Shown here piece after piece: positions 1 through 11,885 of a stretch of DNA of 64,000 bases. The DNA is taken from NCBI RefSeq assembly GCF_036898095.1, contig NC_090746.1:59751919-59815918 (forward strand). Direction: 5' to 3'. The stretch is from Palaemon carinicauda. Taxonomy: Eukaryota > Arthropoda > Malacostraca > Decapoda > Palaemonidae. Numbering within the stretch: the first letter of the stretch is position 1; each line of letters begins with the position of its first letter. The notes below the pieces were generated by a model. It worked only from the letters and a program-made list of their open reading frames with translations, searched no databases and was not told the origin of the DNA. Position numbers and translations under genes: made by a program.

Positions 1-1377
1 ATTTTTTTTGCCAAGTCATTTTTCCGTAAGATATTGCCAAATAGTGTCGTAAAACTTTTGCTTGTTCAGTGTTGGAAAGTGTGTCTAGATGATCTGGCTA
101 CCCATGCATGACTTTGTTTTTGTCAGATACGACGTAGTTATTGGTATATTGGGTATTTAACTGCGGTTACCAATTTCTGTTTTTTTTCAATATTTGTAAA
201 AATTACTACGTAGTAAGGAATTGCCGTATATTATTCATTTTTTTTTCATGTTTATGTGTTAGAAAGTGTGCCTTGATGGTTGGGCTAACACATGCATGTC
301 TTTTTTTTTATCTGAGATGTCGTATATTAGAATGTCGGGCATTTTACCGCGAGTGTCCCTTTTTAATTTTTTTTAATTTTTTTGCCAAGTCATTTTTCCG
401 TAAGATATTGCGAAATAGTGTCGTAAAACTTTTGCTTTTTTAATGTTGGAAAGTGTGTCTAGATGATCTGGCTACCCATGCATGATTTTGTTTTTGTCAG
501 ATACGACGTAGTTATTGGTATATTGGGTATTTAACTGCGGTTGCCAATTTCTGTTTTTTTTCAATATTTGTAAAAATTTACTACGTAGTAAGGAATTGCC
601 GTATATTATTGATTTTTTTTTCATGTTTATGTGTTAGAAAGTGTGCCTTGATGGTTGGGCTAACACGTGCATGTCTTTTTTTTTATCTGAGATGCCGTAT
701 ATTAGAATGTTGGGCATTTTTCCGCGAGTGCCCCTTTTTATTTGTTTTGCATTTTTTTGCTTAGTCATGTTACCGTAAGGAATTGGCAAGTAGTGTCGCA
801 AAACTTATATTTTTATAGTGTTGGAAAGTGTTTCTAGATGATCTGGCTACCCATGCCTATTTTTTTTTTAGCCAGATATGGCGTATATATAAGTATGTGT
901 TCGATTTTCCTGTGATTGCCATTTTTTCGTTTTTTCCCATTTCTTTCAAAATTACTACGTACTAAGGAACTATCACAGAGTAATATTTCATTTATATGTT
1001 TATTTGTCGGAAAATATGCCTTGATGGTTTGCCTAGCACGTGGCTGAAATTTTTTTTTTCTGAAATGCCGTATATTAGAATGGCCATTTTTCCACGAGTG
1101 CCCCTTTTTATTTGTTTTGCATTTTTTTGCTTAGTCATGTTACCGTAAGGAATTGGCAAGTAGTGTCGCAAAACTTATATTTTTATAGTGTTGGAAAGTG
1201 TTTCTAGATGATCTGGCTACCCATGCCTATCTTTTTTTTAGCCAGATATGGCGTATATATAGGTATGTGTTCGATTTTCCGGTGATTGCCATTTTTTCGT
1301 TTTTTCCCAATTCTTTCAAAATTACTACGTACTAAGGAACTATCACAGAGTAATGATTCCTCTAGATGTTTATTTGT
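1..1377. repeat. Dimeric ~373-bp satellite, about 3.7 copies
   Basis: The phrase with gccaagtcatttttccgtaa recurs at about 10, 383, 757 and 1,126 (as cttagtcatgttaccgtaag in the later copies). This gives a period of about 370 bases, and the array continues past the left edge. Each monomer is itself two diverged halves: the motif gttggaaagtgtgtctagat pairs with gttagaaagtgtgccttgat about 190 bases later. Copies 1-2 and copies 3-4 form two subtypes. No real coding sequence is present. Confidence 0.9.
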
Positions 1378-2387
1378 CGGAAAATTTTGTTTACTTTTTT
1401 TTGATTGAATATCATCAAATTTTTTTAGCTAAAATATTGTTTTACATTTTTTATTTTCGATTTTATTTCCCTCCAAAAAAAAATTTTTGGGTCAGAATTT
1501 TAATTTTATAGTCGTAAAATAATCGACAATTATCCAGCAACCCACCATACAATTTTTATGCATATCCAATAATAATTAGATTAGTAAATAACACCGAAAT
1601 TGACATACCCTTCCTACATTTCAAGTGGCAGATTAGGGAGTCTGAGTCAGTGTGGTTGGCGGCCATTTTGTGGACATATCCGAAGCGTAAGCTGCCCTAT
1701 CTATATATATTCTTGTTCCCTATAGAATTTGTGATATTTTGGTATATTTTTACCTGCATAAATATCATATTATATATTAAATATATGTATTTTTTTACGA
1801 AATTTCCAAGTACTCAAAAAATTACCTTTAGATATGGCCCCTGATATAAATGTAATTTACAAAATAATGAAGATTTTTTTACATATTTCTATTTTAGGAT
1901 AACATATGTTTATTCCCTAAAAAAATTAGCCACTTCCTATTTCATTTGGGTACCCAAAAAAATTCATGAAATTTGGACAATTTTTTTTGGCCAAAAAAAG
2001 TTACCCTTTTTTTCTCATTTCAGATCTTCACCTCCATGGGTCTGACTTCATCCAAAATACATCAAGATGTGTCCTAAACATTCAAGAATCAATTCCTAAA
2101 AGGATTTGTGTATATATGTATAAACCTTTTTTTTATGAATTTTTATGTCAGGTCTTTTTTTTTTTCTACTTAATTTTTTAAAATATTTATAATAAATAGT
2201 TTTTCTGCAGATGAGTAGTATTTATCTTTACAGTTGTTTTAAGCATTCATTGAAGTTTTTTTTGGCAAAAGAAAAAAGGAGGTTACTGCAAAAACTGATT
2301 TTTCAAGAATTTTTTTTGGCGTCGGGGTCGTTCGCGTCCGAGTATACCCTTAAAGGGGTGTCCGAGGACCGTACCTATCCAGGGTTA
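1378..2387. other. AT-rich stretch between satellite and minisatellite
   Basis: T-rich sequence with no splice-flanked exon and no recognisable protein. Around 2,310-2,390 it becomes GC-richer (ggcgtcggggtcgttcgcgt) and leads directly into the 43-bp minisatellite. It may be part of the same composite repeat as the satellite, but this cannot be shown from one copy. Confidence 0.5.
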
Positions 2388-2715
2388 ATCAAATTTGTCC
2401 TTTCTTAATTGGCCAATCTTATAATCCTTAATCAAATGTCCTTTCTTAATTAGCCAATCTCATATTCCTTAATCAAATTTGTCCTTTCTTAATTGGCCAA
2501 TCTTATAATCCTTAATCAAATTTGTCCTTTCTTAATTGGCCAATCTTATAATCCTTAATCAAATTTGTCCTTTCTTAATCAGCCAATCTTAATCCTTAAT
2601 GAAAAAATTGTCCTTTCTTAGTTTGCCAATCTTATAATCCTTAATTAAATCTGTTCTTTCTTAATTGGCCAATCTTATAATCCTTTATAAAATTTGTTTT
2701 TCTTAATAGCCAAAT
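2388..2715. repeat. 43-bp minisatellite, about seven units
   Basis: The unit contains aatcaaatttgtcctttctt followed by aattggccaatcttataatcc. It repeats about seven times with small indels, and the last units are diverged. Confidence 0.93.
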
Positions 2716-2720
2716 CTTAT

Positions 2721-3080
2721 TTCTGGGCTCAACCTGAGTCGCTCCGTGTAATGCTCCTTAAAGCACCATTTCAAAGGTATAAATACTGCTAAATATACCA
2801 GAGAAAAAAGTTGTATGGAATGCCAGGAATATACGCAGCTTGCTCACCTCTAAAGGGTGTCGGTATTAAAACTGGGGCGAGTGATACCACTACCAGAGGT
2901 CCCTTTCCAATTAGACTTCTCCCTCCTCAAAATCCCCCGTTACTACGAGGTGTCGTTCACTACAGCTACTGCCTCCCCCCACCCACACCCCACCCACCAC
3001 CACTGCCTATCCTCCTCCCATTATTCCTTGTCAGCACCCGTGAACGTTCGGACATGTTTTTCGTAGCTCTGTGTTATTTT
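2721..3080. repeat. Dispersed ~360-bp repeat, copy 1
   Basis: It begins ttctgggctcaacctgagtc and ends near gtagctctgtgttatttt. It is nearly collinear with 26,836-27,193, differing by scattered substitutions and by a C-rich tract. The ORFs across it are open by chance in a repeat and carry no known domain. Confidence 0.9.
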
Positions 3081-4417
3081 GTGTTTTTGAAGATGTCAGG
3101 CATTTTGGAGATCCCTGCTCCCAAGTCGAGTGTTATATTTGTTGTTTTTTCTCTCAGCCGCTTTGTTGACGCTCCCTTACAGGTGTGTATGCGGCCTTTT
3201 GGTGTCGCTTCCTCGGGATCTCTTTGTTTTGAAAGACTTTCTATTAGTTCCTTATACTAATTGTAGTCTTATTTTTGTGTTATGGACATCTAATTCAATA
3301 TTTTGGCATGATTTTGTCTTTTATTGAGTCTCTTCTACCCTTACCAAGGGAAAGTAGCCACTGAACTATTAGACTGCAGTAGTTAACCCATTGAGCAAAG
3401 ACGAATTGTTTGGTAATCTCAATGTTGTCAGGTGCACACAGATAGGGGAGCATGTGGAAAGAATATGTATGACTATTCGTTGTATGTGTAGGCAAAGGAA
3501 AAATGAGCCGTAACGAGAGAGGGGGATCCAATGTAGTACAGTACTGTCTGGCCAGTCAAAGAACCCGATAACTTTCAAGCAATAGTGTACTCTTTCCAAT
3601 GTAGAATCTGTGCTCTTACTACAGTGTTTTTCTCAGTACAATATAAAATACTTTGATTAAAATTTCAAACTAGATACAGTTTACCTGTATTCTCATAAAT
3701 TGGGCTAAGAAAAGTGAAACCAAATATTCCTTAGTCAAAGAATCTGTACGAATAGTTTGGTACATTGTACAACAACAAGGCCACGAAAGCTGTTACGGCA
3801 ACGGAGGTGACTGACTATGCACCCTTCACCCATCTCGTACACATGCTTTTACTTTTTCTATCACTTTCATCATCCATTTAGCTAAAAGATGACAACCGTT
3901 ATGATTATGTGGGTTAGCGAAGGTGAGCTCCAAGAAGACTTTCAGCCCCTACTGTGTCCTAAATCTTGGTTCTTACTTTCTTAATATTGTTGTAGACTTT
4001 ACCCATTCATACTTTTCTTTTTAATCCCAAAAAAAACTTGCTGATCGTGGAGAAAATAAGTATACTATTTAATTCCATTCTCCTTTTCCATCTTTACTGC
4101 TAGCTTGACAACATATTCAATCATTTATAATGACTATACATAGGACTTTTCAGTTTTCCATTACAAATTCATGGCATTGAAGCATAGTTAATGGGTTTTT
4201 TTCAAAATTCTTTCTATCTTTCATCATTCTTAAAATATCAAAATAAAAGTTTGCAATATAGATAAGGTTACCCTTATATTAACAAGGATTAGTATTCCTT
4301 GTAAATAAAAAAGTTAAGTTTATAATTCAGAAAGCGATGGGTAAAATAATAAAAATGTTAACTTTATAATTCAGAAAACAATGGGAAAAAAATATTGGAA
4401 AACATTAAGTTACTTAC
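3081..4417. other. Intron, mostly unique-looking
   Basis: Downstream intron of WDR59 (left of exon j). Apart from the possible decapod repeat at 3,322-3,600 I see no exon, RNA gene or repeat with a second copy in the window. Confidence 0.5.
3322..3600. repeat. Possible decapod SINE-like dispersed repeat
   Basis: The stretch with gagtctcttctacccttacc and gtagtacagtactgtctggcc resembles, from memory, a repeat very common in decapod genomes. No second copy lies in this window, so the sequence here does not prove it is repetitive. Confidence 0.35.
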
Positions 4418-4566
4418 AGAAACATCTAAGGAGTTTCCTTGATTATTGTCTAGGTGGGTGTTGAGGAGTGAAAACTCTTGATGCAAAGTCATAGGGTGAT
4501 TCATACTTGGGAGAGTAGAGGACATACCCACATTAATACTGCCTGACTTGCTTGGAGTAGATACGT
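4418..4566 (-). CDS. WDR59: WDR59 exon j (linker and start of RWD region)
   Basis: Two bases plus 49 codons, ending in phase 0. After a Ser-rich start it reads MTLHQEFSLLNTHLDNNQ, the equivalent of the L-x-QEFSL(I/L)N motif that precedes the RWD domain in WDR59. This anchors the linker exons to the same gene. The acceptor is ccgacag and the donor gtaagt. The next exon (RWD core) is not visible between 1 and 4,417 and should lie left of the window. Confidence 0.92.
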
Positions 4567-6284
4567 CTGTCGGCAAGGAAGAATAAAAATACATAAGGAA
4601 CCCTTAGAGATTAAAGTATTAATACATCGAAAGTCATCAACCCTAAAACATTACAATAATGCCTTATCTTTAAGTAATGGTGTGATATAAAAAGATAACA
4701 TCATACATTTCATGTCAAAAAGTTTCACCTAACGGTCAATAGACATGGTTTACATTAACAGAATCCTGATGATAAAATTTATAGTCTTCATATACACCAA
4801 ATATTCATAATACTTTTTTTCTGGAAGCAAGGTTTTATATCGACGTGTATCCTAAAACGGAATATATTCCATTTTCTTTCCTTTCAGCAAGCTTAGGCCT
4901 CTAGTATAATATCAAGACAATCTAGCATTTAATGAATATAACCTTGACTTGGATACACTGAATCTCCTGTTTTTTCAGTCGATATCCTCTTCACATTGAT
5001 ATGGGAGCTTGTACGGTAAATGAACATTAAGTGAAAAAGCAAAAAAATTTCATTACCAAAATTCCATATATTTTTATGAAACTCTCCTAATCTTCATAAT
5101 GTTGATTCCCACACTGTTGTAGATGTGGGTCAGTGATGGAAAGAGATAGGAAATGTAAAGTTTTAAAGTAATACACTTAACTAGTACCTGAGACTTGTCC
5201 CTGGCTTAGTGCCATGGTAATTGTCACCTAATAAGGTGCGTTATACCTCAAGCCTCTAGAATGTGAGCTACATACAACTCAGTTATCAAACTATAATCTC
5301 TTATAATTTACCTAATACTGTGTATTTGAAAAAAAATAATGCTGTAACTTAATCAAATTCAAGCAATTTATAATTCAAACTACATCTCTCGAAACCGCTA
5401 TGGCACCCAAAGCCTAGAAAGCTTGATAAGAAAACCATGTTTCTCAAACATAATATCTGACTTTGAAACAGGACAGGTTAGGCTAGTAATACTCTTTGGC
5501 CAATGACTCATGTCTTCCCAGATTCAACAAATGAAGCAAAAGTGCTATAATAAACTAGACTACTAGTCTTCAGTGGATTTTCCCATGGCCTGAATGTTAA
5601 ACTTTCTTTAAACGAGACATAAAGAGAATGAGGACCGTAATTTCCCTGTAATAACCCCTTGAACAACTCTCACAGGAATTACTAACAAATCCAGAAAAAG
5701 ACAACTTGTCACATAAATTAATCACAAAAACCACCAACTTAGGAAAGCCATACATCAAGATATCCAACATGAGGTCAACAAAAAGACTGAAAAGACAAAA
5801 ATGCTGTGGAGTACTCACACCGAGATTATGGTCATTAACTGCCAGATTATCTCAAAAGCTAAACTTAATGCCGAAGGTCATTGAAAGGAAAGGTAACACA
5901 GAATTTTTAGTTTTATGGTATATTGTACATTGATATGAAAATGGGCTTCAAGACAGAAGCAATATGAACATTAAGGGAGTTTCACAGAAATAAAATATGT
6001 AGTGTACTGAACTGTAATTTATCAACATATAACATATAGTCAATACTGTTACGTTTCTTCAATTTCCATGAGTCATATTTGTTAGTTTTACCAGATAAAG
6101 TATTGAATTCATAAAGTTTAAATTTCTATATCAAAATATGCTGAGTTAATCATTCATTTTCCCTTTTATAAATTTTTCTTCATTAATTACAGATGCATTT
6201 CAACAGCCAATCATTTCTTTTTGTCAGAAAAGTAGAGAAGTAGAAAAACATAACAAATACGCATATGATATCTACAGTATAGTC
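4567..6284. other. Intron with one diverged repeat
   Basis: AT-rich intron between exons i and j. The only structure I can support is the segment at about 5,822-6,000, which is similar to 16,448-16,620. Confidence 0.5.
5822..6000. repeat. Diverged dispersed repeat, copy 1
   Basis: Collinear with 16,448-16,620 on the same strand: both share variants of cattaactgccagattat, then gaaaggaaa, then caagacagaagcaatatgaa. By eye, identity is roughly 70-75%. Confidence 0.7.
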
Positions 6285-8317
6285 AATTCTTTTTAGTGAG
6301 GCAGATTTGCAACGACTCATAGGGATGCCCTTTTAGCTTAGAAAAGTTTCCTAATAGCTGATTGGTCAGAAGTATTTTTGCCCTAATACCTCAATTACCA
6401 AGTAATTATCAAGTAATGTGAATCAAAACTTATTTACTAACCTATATTTCTCCCTCAGATATGTTTTGTCAATGAATAATATTAACGAAAACATACATTA
6501 TACAATATAGTGATGGAAGTCTAAATTTAATAACAACAATTGCCAAATTCAACGGCAAGAGCTTACTTTCACACTAAACATAAGAAAGACATGTTATTAT
6601 AAACTTTCCTTGAATACCAGAATCAACTAAAAACGTGGAATTAATAAAACTCGCTATTGGTGAAAATTGTGGGGAGGTAAAAGGAGCATTCTACTGTCAA
6701 ATACCAAAGAGGGGTTGGAAGGGAGACGAGGGAGTATTGCGGTTGTAACTTGGCGGTGAAATTATGATCCTTTTATTTGGTTTGTTCACACAATTTATGT
6801 AAAAGTACAGTCTTCTCAAACGAAAAATACAGTAATACCTCACAGCACGAAATTAATTTGTTCCGGACTGGCTTTCGTAAAGTGATTTTTCGTGTTGCGA
6901 GTCACATTTCACATGCAAATTGTCTAATTCGTTCCAAACCCTACAAAACACCACATTAAATTCTATAATAAAGCTACAATATAACTATAATGAAATCCTG
7001 TACAGCCAAATACATTTAAACTATTAAACATACCTAAACTAACTGTTAATACCTGTAGATTAAGTAGTTATTACAACATAATGGAATAAATGGAAAATAT
7101 TACAATACATACGGTACAATACTGTACATATACTAAATACTGTATACAGTTCCATATGTACTGTACTATTATAGTTACCCCTATTATAGACTACAGCTAC
7201 ATTTTCTATTGTCTGAACCCATTTTCTTCAACTCTTTGTGATGGGTGACTATTTTGTTCTTGGCCTGGTTGGCAAATCTCTTTTCTTGAAATGAAACATT
7301 TTTCGCAGTGAGTCATAAAAATATCCGCATCTCGTTTTGCAGCTTGAAAATTTCGTAAGCAGGTTCTTTCGTGAAGAGAGCCATGACTATTGCTATTAAT
7401 AAAATCTAAACCTTTACAAAAAAAAATAGCAAACCTTTTCTATACGGACTTGCATCATAGGCCTATGATTGAAGTCCATATAGAAAGGGATGTCAGCTGA
7501 GATGTTGGAACACACATATGTATGTATGACTGTGTGTGTGTGTGTACACCACTGATTAATTTAGCATGTGTATAAGTTAAGATATTTTATACAATACACA
7601 AGAATCTAAACCTTCACAATAAAAAAATAGCAAATTTTGATGTAAGTCCGTATGAAAAGAGTTTGCTCTTTTACGTAAAGGTTTAGATTTCATATAAATA
7701 TAAATATTTTTGGTTTAAGGATACTGTAGTGTTGCATAAATTATATAAACATCATAAATTGCGTAAAAATCACAAATGAATTCATAATTTCACTTCCGAG
7801 TTACAATCACAATACCCCTCCTCCCTTCCAACACCTCTTCAGTGTTTGACAGTAGAATGCTCTTTTCACCTCCCAAGAATTTTCACCAATAGCGAGTTTT
7901 ATTGATTCCACGTTTTTAGTACATTCTGGTATGCAAAGAAAGTTTATATGTTTTTCTTATGTTTAGTGTAATTTATCCTAATTTGTATTAAAATGTGCAT
8001 AAAGTTACAAAATTATACAGCGTACATACGAAAACAAGCTCCTGTCGTTGACTTCGGCGGGTGTTTTTTATTAAATTTAGACTTGCCATCCCAATACTTT
8101 ATAATACATTTATTCAACATTATTTATTGACAAAACCTATACCTGAGGGAGAATTTCAGGTTAGTAAATAAGTTTTGATTCACATTACTTGATAATTATT
8201 TGAAAACAATGATGGTATATGGACAAAAATAACTCCGACCAACCAGCTATTAGAAAACGTTTCTGAACTAAAAGGGCACCCTGGTGAGTTGGTGCAAATC
8301 TCTCACTAAAAAGAATT
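6285..8317. mobile_element. Foldback element with ~0.5-kb inverted arms
   Basis: Arm 1 (6,285-6,770) starts aattctttttagtgag. Arm 2 (7,781-8,317) ends ctcactaaaaagaatt. The arms pair along their length, for example ggttagtaaataagttttga at 8,160 against tcaaaacttatttactaacc at 6,423. A loop of about 1 kb separates them. The loop holds a sequence starting at 6,830 (cagtaatacctcacagcacg) with a TA in front that resembles a Tigger-like or MITE end, plus a small inverted-repeat element at 7,402-7,690. No transposase is visible. A direct target duplication is not obvious. Confidence 0.88.
7402..7690. repeat. Small inverted-repeat element inside foldback loop
   Basis: The terminal motif aaatctaaacctttac (about 7,402) is mirrored by gtaaaggtttagattt (about 7,675-7,690), with subterminal cggactt and aagtccg also inverted. 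A tight near-palindrome around cataggcctatg at 7,455-7,470 sits within it. It is probably a MITE remnant, partly duplicated at about 7,594. Confidence 0.65.
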
Positions 8318-8329
8318 AACAAAGCAATA

Positions 8330-9266
8330 CAAGTAGTCGTCAACTTACGACAGAGATAAGGACCGAGAGATGTGTCGGAAGGAAATCACTTGATTTGCCT
8401 CTCGCCTTACGCCAGAAATATAACGTCATCAGACTTTTTCTTAATTTTACGGTAAGTTGTACTAATCTCATAACTAATGATACAGACCACTAAAACACTT
8501 GATTTTGTTACTCGGTGTTTCGATGATGGGAATGCTGTAATAAGATTACTCGGTAACACAATGAAAGGAAATCATTCGGTTTGTCAACGCACTTCCGCCA
8601 GATACATGACGTCAAAAGACACGTGATGTAAACTCTACGAAGAATGACTTGCAAAATATGTAAATTCAATTTATTTTTTCTTGCAAGAAATGAAAAGAAA
8701 ATACTAACATACCAAGCAAAAGTACTTCATTTTTATAATGTAAAAGGAAATATATTATTTCCAAGAAAATATTTGTCCTAATAGTATACTTTCTTTAGAT
8801 AAATATCGATCTATTATCAGAGATTAAATAAAACTAGCGTACAGTCAAATTTACGCTACGTAGTACTAATGACAACCGATACAGACCCACAAAATACTTT
8901 GTATCGTTACTTAATATTTCGATATTTGGAATACTAATACTAATCGTTAGCATATTGGAATGAAAGCACTGTATTGTCCAGTCGCTTTCCGCCGGTGATA
9001 TGCCGTCACCAGACATATAATATGAACTTGACAGATATTAAAACTTTTCTTAATGTATTTTTTACTGTAAATAGATACTGTATAATAACAATAAAAGAAA
9101 ATAATAATTTACCAAGATAAATCACTTTATTTTTATACAAGAAAATAGATTATTTTAGAAAATATTAGTCCTATTTCCGATAGACTTGTGATGTCAGCAC
9201 CCTGAAAAAATCGTCGCAAAGTCAAATCGTCATAAGTCGCACAGGTCGTAAGTCGCGCACTACCTG
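8330..9266. mobile_element. TA-flanked MITE, 937 bp
   Basis: It starts CAAGTAGTCGTCAACTTACG and ends with the inverse of CAGGTAGTGCGCGACTTACG. TA lies directly outside both ends (8,328-8,329 and 9,267-9,268), as in Tc1/mariner/pogo insertions. Inside are three diverged copies of a module around cgccagatacatgacgtc (about 8,410, 8,596 and 8,990). No transposase ORF is present, so it is non-autonomous. Confidence 0.85.
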
Positions 9267-9268
9267 TA

Positions 9269-10073
9269 CTTACTAATTCCAGATAAATTATACTTTAAAT
9301 AGTAACACTATATCCAGGTACTGTACCATAATAGAAAGTTTATATGCTATGTAAGTGCTTATTTTCATCTTTACATAATTAATTCTTTATATCTTATGCA
9401 ATAACCTTTCTCTTCAAAGTTTTATTCCCCCTTATATAATTCTGAGCTTTTTCCTCTATTTGATGCGATATGGCTGTGAATTCTGCTAATAACCAGGAAC
9501 ACACAGACAATTAATCGAATTCAAGAATTTTTTAAGGGCAAACCATATGGATACCATATTTCTTTTTTTCAGTTTAAAAGCTTACACTATTTATTCCTTT
9601 GGATGTGAAAATACAAATTACAGTACATTATTTAGCGTAACTTATTGAGTACTTGAAGATTTAAAAATTATATTTTGTGATTTATTTAAAGATTTTTTTC
9701 TGAAAAACATTCAAAGCAGTGACGAAAGATTTTTTCCAGTATAAAAGTTTGAAAATATCTTCAGAAAAACCATTATGAAACTATAATTTATTATTCCAAT
9801 ACTGCAGTTACATGGGATTCATGTGCTATTCTTTCTCAAAATAGAGCGCTTCTTCCAAAACAAAAATTCTGATGAAACAATCAAGCAAGTAAATAGTCCT
9901 ATCCAGTCAGTACCATTTTGATTGTTTGGCCAGAACTTTTAGCCACTTTCATACTACATTGTATCTTACATATGTAAGATTCTTAATAAATTAAATATCT
10001 AATCTGTTGTTGAATGTTACAACCTTGCCACATAATGTTCAACAGATGGCTTTCATCATAAATGCAAACTTAC
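9269..10073. other. Intron, nothing recognised
   Basis: AT-rich sequence leading into the donor of exon i. I see no repeats with a partner in the window and no exon. Confidence 0.5.
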
Positions 10074-10310
10074 TTGGCAAGTTTTCCATAAGCTGTGAAG
10101 ATGTTGGAGTACTAGCTAGAGTTGATTCTGGGGTAGGATCTAAATGTACAGTTGCATCTGATTCTTGTTGTGAAGACAGAGGCAGTTCTGTAGATGGTAG
10201 TACTGGAGTACTTCTTGAGACCTCAATTTCCTTAGCTATACCTCCTGTAATCTTGGATGACCCTTCTTGTAAAATTTTAGGGACATTTTGTGCTTGATCT
10301 GGTGAGCATC
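10074..10310 (-). CDS. WDR59: WDR59 exon i (Ser/Thr/Pro-rich linker)
   Basis: Two bases, 78 codons and one base. The peptide is rich in Ser, Thr, Pro and Gln (for example STPVLPSTELPLSSQQESDA). The acceptor is attacag and the donor gtaagt. It is phase 1 on both sides and thus also skippable in frame. The linker is probably disordered. No family-specific motif is visible, so the call rests on splice signals and phase. Confidence 0.8.
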
Positions 10311-10455
10311 CTGTAATGTATAGGAGAAAAATTGAAAAAACATGAGAATACAAATAGTTCTATAAATGGTAAAAGAAACTATTAACTGTGGAGTACTTAT
10401 ATCTTAAGGCAATAGTGTCAACAATGTATTATAAAACCAGTAAACTAATGAATAT

Positions 10456-11885
10456 GACAAATTCGGAGATAATTTGTATTCTTCCCTAACTAATACAAAC
10501 CTGTAGTTATTTATCTGGATATACTTTTGGCAGACCTGGAAGGCACCAATTAGATTTAAAGATTTAAAGTGCAAGGTAGTCATAAAAATAGTCCGTAATG
10601 GGTTCTCCGAAATCTTGCCGAAGAGGCTAGACCAATGCGCTAGTCGAGTATCTTCAAGAGACAAGTCCGACTACGAGTTTGCATGGAAGTGGGGAGATGC
10701 CCTCTATTCCTTTCTAAGAGAAATTGCTCGCAAAAGGGAACCCAACAGGTGACTACAGTCCTTCTCCCGCAGAAAAATCAATGCGTGTCATTGATATTCA
10801 TTCTGCTTCCCGAAAGAAGACCTCTAAAACATTGGCCGTAGGATGAACAATCTTGCAGAAGGGGTGGATTCTATAGAATGCAAACCCCATAGACAGGATA
10901 TCCCAAAGGGGAGACCACGTAGGATCAGGAAGTGTTTCCCGCGAACGGGAACGGGAAACCGATAAATCACTGTCATTCACCCGCACTTTCCCGAGGGAAA
11001 ATTATGCCTACTAGGGGATAAGAGACGGTATTATTCGTGCTCTAATCATAATCCTAAGGACATGTGGTACTGTAAGTGGCCTCCCCCATATTTTCTTTGA
11101 TTCCACTATAGGAAGTGTCAAATCCTTTTTATCAGGACTGTCTCTTGCTCAGATCTTGTAGAGAACAGAGGGAAGGACGATCCTTATTGACGAAGGACCT
11201 GGGACCCAGCTAGTCCTTAAGAGGTAGCATTCGACGGAGACTGGTGCAGTCTTGTCGAAACTGTGGAAGTTTCTACAGGCTGATGACCCAGTGTACAGAT
11301 AGCCTTATTGGATATGACATTCGTGACTTTCTTTTGATTACTCAATTTTCAGATCGAGGTAAGCTGAAGATGTCTCGCAGGAGTTCAAGACTTTTGGGAT
11401 CAGTCAATAGTCCGAGGTCTTCGAAATGAGGGCCGATCCTGTACAGGAAATTATGGGCTAACTGATTGATCGTAAAACCATCCTTAGCATGACAAGGTTT
11501 GAAGGTTAAGCTCGTCTCACAAGGACAGACTAAAAGTGGAGACTTCTGACCGACGAAGCTCAGCGGTATCCTGGTGCACTACGTCTTCCCATGAGATTGG
11601 ATGTTCCAATCATGAGGAAGAAGAGAGAGACTGCTTACCATTTCCTCAAGGAAGATGGAAGATACAAGAGTATCTTTTGTAGCTAAAATGTGGACTCTAT
11701 TTCCTTGGCGAAAAAACATGAGTCAATTATTTCGAGCTCATAGGAGGAGTTCTCCCATGAGGAAGGAAGATATCTTTTCCAACCTCTCCAGCCTAAGGAA
11801 GAGCTCCGGTTATAGAAGAAAGTCAATGGCCGACTTCATGAACAAGACCAAGTTTCATGAAGTGTAGGCAAAAAATGTTTCCCAA
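10456..11885. other. Unrecognised repeat-like region with an A-type DIRS end
   Basis: The left 60 bases (gacaaattcggagataattt, then a tacaaacc motif) match the left terminus of the family-A elements. The rest is moderately GC-rich and reads through no long frame on either strand; I cannot assign it. At about 11,885 it abuts recognisable family-B RNase H sequence, so the B1 copy is missing its recombinase half and is joined to foreign DNA here. Confidence 0.5.

Noticed and set aside
2811..3260. 149-codon plus-strand ORF
   Set aside because: It lies in a dispersed repeat and is not kept in the second copy at 26,836; no domain.
10039..10297. Plus-strand 96-codon ORF
   Set aside because: Lies opposite WDR59 exon i, which has splice signals and matching phase on the minus strand.
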